This document shows, one piece after another, positions 5,226 to 6,725 of a DNA stretch of 6,725 bases (positions within the stretch are counted from its first letter, which is position 1; every line of letters starts with the position of its first letter). Below the pieces are notes generated by a model that saw only the letters and a program-made list of their open reading frames with translations, searched no databases and had not been told where the DNA came from. Source of the DNA: Armatimonadetes bacterium RBG_19FT_COMBO_69_19 (GTDB taxonomy: Bacteria; Sysuimicrobiota; Sysuimicrobiia; Sysuimicrobiales; Kaftiobacteriaceae); the NCBI GenBank assembly GCA_001768125.1, contig MENB01000016.1, forward strand, positions 1 through 6,725. Reading direction: 5' to 3'. The position numbers and the translations under genes were made by a program.

Positions 5226-6043
5226 CCACCGAAGACATCATGGCCGTGGCCCTCGAGATGGGCGGATTCACCCGCCCGCCCGAGGACTCGGCCATCTTCG
5301 TCGAAGGCCGCAACATCCGCCGGGTCCTCTTCGGCGTGGATGTCGGCGCCGGCGAGCTCCACGCCGCGAAGCAGCTCGGTTTCGACCTCGTCATCGCGCA
5401 CCATCCCGCCGGCGTCTACATCGACGAATGGAAGGTGCTGCTCCGCCACGTGGAGTTCATGACCGCCGCCGGGGTCCCCGAGGATGTCGCCCGGGCGGCG
5501 GTGGCCGACAGGGTCGAGGCCACGAAGCTGCGCGGGCAGATCAGCAACGTCGACCAGACCCCCTCCGTCGCACGGCTGCTGGGGCTGCCCTTCATGAACA
5601 TCCACGCTCCCCTGGATGAAGTGGGCCGCCTGCGCATGCGCGCGGAAGTCGACCGGGTGCTCGCCCACGATCATCCCCGGGTCGCGGACGTCGTGGACGC
5701 GCTCGCCACGTTCCCCGAGATGCGCAGGGCCGCGACCACCGTTCAGCTGCTGCACGGCGATCCCGCCCGTCCCGTCCGCAACGTCCTGATCGGCCACGGG
5801 GCGCTGACGAACGGCGGCTATCCCGTGGCGAAGGCCTGCTTCGCCCATGGCGTGGACACCGTCGTCTACATCCACATCGACTACGGTGAGCTGCAGCGGC
5901 TCCGCGCCGAAGGCCGGGGGAACCTCATCGTGACCGGCCATCTGGCCGGGGACTCCCTGGGCTTTACGCCCTTCATCGCCGAGCTGCGGAAGCGCGGTTT
6001 AGAGGTGACCACCTTCAGCGGCGTGATCGAGCCGGACCGATGA
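5222..6043 (+). CDS. NIF3/YbgI-family dinuclear metal-centre protein, divergent
   Basis: A 273-residue cytoplasmic protein of the NIF3 family (E. coli YbgI, 247 residues; Bacillus YqfO is longer because of a PII-like insert, absent here). The family forms toroidal hexamers with two metal ions per subunit; the biochemical role is unresolved, and the database name GTP cyclohydrolase 1 type 2 rests on limited data. Visible ligands: VIAHHPAG with H60-H61 (YbgI H63/H64), HAPLD at 128-132 with D132 (YbgI HLPLD, D101), and VTGHLAGD with H240 and D244 (YbgI H215, E219). About 71 residues separate HH from the Asp, against about 37 in YbgI, so a helical stretch (roughly 66-110) appears inserted. The ATG overlaps the fbpC stop as ATGA with no clear Shine-Dalgarno site, implying translational coupling to the iron transporter. 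A link to iron handling is inference. Confidence 0.85.
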   Translation: MTTEDIMAVALEMGGFTRPPEDSAIFVEGRNIRRVLFGVDVGAGELHAAKQLGFDLVIAHHPAGVYIDEWKVLLRHVEFMTAAGVPEDVARAAVADRVEATKLRGQISNVDQTPSVARLLGLPFMNIHAPLDEVGRLRMRAEVDRVLAHDHPRVADVVDALATFPEMRRAATTVQLLHGDPARPVRNVLIGHGALTNGGYPVAKACFAHGVDTVVYIHIDYGELQRLRAEGRGNLIVTGHLAGDSLGFTPFIAELRKRGLEVTTFSGVIEPDR

Positions 6044-6047
6044 GCCA

Positions 6048-6068
6048 CGCGGGGTCGTCCAGCCCGCG
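6048..6068 (+). terminator. GC-rich stem-loop after the NIF3-like gene, weak terminator candidate
   Basis: CGCGGG and CCCGCG form a perfect 6-base-pair all-GC stem around a 9-base loop, starting 4 bases after the NIF3-like stop codon. No U-run follows, so classical intrinsic termination is doubtful. It may slow polymerase or protect the 3' end of the iron operon mRNA just before the lipB promoter. Confidence 0.25.
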
Positions 6069-6075
6069 ATCACGC

Positions 6076-6084
6076 TGGTACAAT
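6076..6084 (+). promoter_or_regulatory. Extended -10 promoter for lipB, near-leaderless
   Basis: TGGTACAAT combines the extended -10 TGn with TACAAT (5 of 6 to TATAAT). No convincing -35 lies 16-19 bases upstream, which extended -10 promoters can tolerate. The hexamer ends 8 bases before the lipB ATG, so transcription would begin at about 6091-6093, practically at the start codon. Confidence 0.45.
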
Positions 6085-6092
6085 GGAGGGTA

Positions 6093-6725
6093 ATGGACCG
6101 GACCGGGTGGCTGCTGAACCTGGATCAGGAGATCACACCGTACGCCGATGCCTGGGAGCTGCAGAAGGCGCTCGTGGGAGCCCGGCAGCGCGGCGCCATC
6201 CCCGACGGCCTCATCCTGCTCGAGCATGAGCCGGTCTTCACGATCGGCCGCTCGACGAAGGCCGAGCATCTGCTGTTCCCACGGGAGATGTTGGCCCGCC
6301 AGGGGTTCGGCGTCTTCGAGATCGAGCGCGGCGGCAGCATCACCTACCACGGCCCTGGCCAGCTCGTCGGCTATCCCATCCTCGACCTGCGCTCGTACAA
6401 CGAGGACGTCGTGCGCTACGTGCGCTCTCTTGAAGAGACGCTGCTGCGAACCCTGGCCGACTTCAGCATCACCGCTGGGCGCGTTCGCACCTTCCCGGGG
6501 GCATGGGTCGGCGGCGAGAAGATCGGGGCGGTCGGTGTCGCGGTGAAGCGCAAGGTGACGATGCACGGCTTCGCCCTGAACGTCGATCCGGACCTCAGCC
6601 ACTTCGCGCTGATCAATCCGTGCGGCCTGGGCAAGCCCGTGACCTCGATGGCGCGGGTGCTGGGCCGGCCCGTGTCGATGGCGCTCGTCCGGGCGAGCTA
6701 CATCCGGCGATTCCAGGAGGTCTAC
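6093..6725 (+). CDS. lipB: Octanoyltransferase LipB (lipoyl(octanoyl) transferase), 3' end missing
   Basis: The first 211 codons of a gene that runs off the window; about 15-30 residues are probably missing. LipB moves the octanoyl group from octanoyl-ACP to a Lys of lipoyl domains (pyruvate and 2-oxoglutarate dehydrogenase E2, GcvH), the first step of lipoate assembly before LipA. The family motif RGGSITYHGPGQLVGYP spans 79-95, catalytic Lys is K143 in GGEKIGAVGVAV, the conserved MHGFALNV is at 157-164, and the nucleophilic Cys is C177 in INPCGLG. These match M. tuberculosis LipB K142 and C176 almost in register, which supports the chosen start. GGAGGG at 6085-6090 is only 2 bases from the ATG, closer than usual, and a -10-like element lies just upstream. 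lipB is separated from the NIF3-like gene by 49 bases and is probably transcribed on its own. Confidence 0.95.
   Translation, partial: MDRTGWLLNLDQEITPYADAWELQKALVGARQRGAIPDGLILLEHEPVFTIGRSTKAEHLLFPREMLARQGFGVFEIERGGSITYHGPGQLVGYPILDLRSYNEDVVRYVRSLEETLLRTLADFSITAGRVRTFPGAWVGGEKIGAVGVAVKRKVTMHGFALNVDPDLSHFALINPCGLGKPVTSMARVLGRPVSMALVRASYIRRFQEVY

Noticed and set aside
6083..6232. Alternative ATG at 6083 just before lipB as a small leader ORF
   Set aside because: It runs out of frame within lipB, has no ribosome binding site, and encodes an Arg/Pro/Gly-rich shadow peptide.

Overview
The window is a gene-dense, GC-rich piece of bacterial chromosome (my estimate by eye is about two thirds G+C). 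It holds eight protein genes in two opposing groups, with no mobile elements, CRISPR arrays, tRNAs or rRNAs. The genes are free-living, aerobic-type functions: ferric iron import, metal-dependent repressors, a lipoate pathway gene and a tryptophan synthase beta homologue. The iron-binding protein has a cleavable signal peptide but no lipobox, which fits a periplasmic protein and hence a diderm. The near-canonical IdeR/DtxR box and DtxR-type repressor recall Actinobacteria and other Terrabacteria. An uncultured high-GC lineage (Chloroflexi/Armatimonadota-like or related) is possible, but I cannot name the taxon.

Layout: (1) 1-227, the 3' end of a TrpB2-type tryptophan synthase beta gene on the plus strand. 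(2) 249-1318 on the minus strand, a two-gene operon: a Fur/PerR-family repressor followed, with an ATGA overlap, by a DtxR/IdeR-family repressor. (3) 1319-1528, a divergent control region with two back-to-back sigma70-like promoters, an IdeR-like iron box over the plus-strand -10, and a small palindrome between the minus-strand promoter and fur. (4) 1529-6043 on the plus strand, a tightly packed operon: ferric iron binding protein, fused two-domain permease, ABC ATPase and a NIF3-family dinuclear metal protein, with junctions that abut or overlap. (5) 6093 to the end, the start of lipB (octanoyltransferase), behind its own extended -10 element.

How it probably works: the binding protein captures Fe3+ outside the cytoplasmic membrane, the permease and ATPase import it, and the DtxR/IdeR-like repressor shuts the operon when Fe2+ is plentiful by binding the box over the fbp -10. 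The Fur-like protein may sense peroxide or another metal and may regulate its own operon. The NIF3-like protein is translationally coupled to the ATPase, which suggests a link to imported iron, but its role is unknown. The least ordinary points are two altered metal-sensing sites (Cys for Asp in the Fur protein; lost ancillary-site histidines in the DtxR protein), the iron box with the mirrored promoters, NIF3 in an iron-uptake operon, and a promoter that would make lipB mRNA nearly leaderless.
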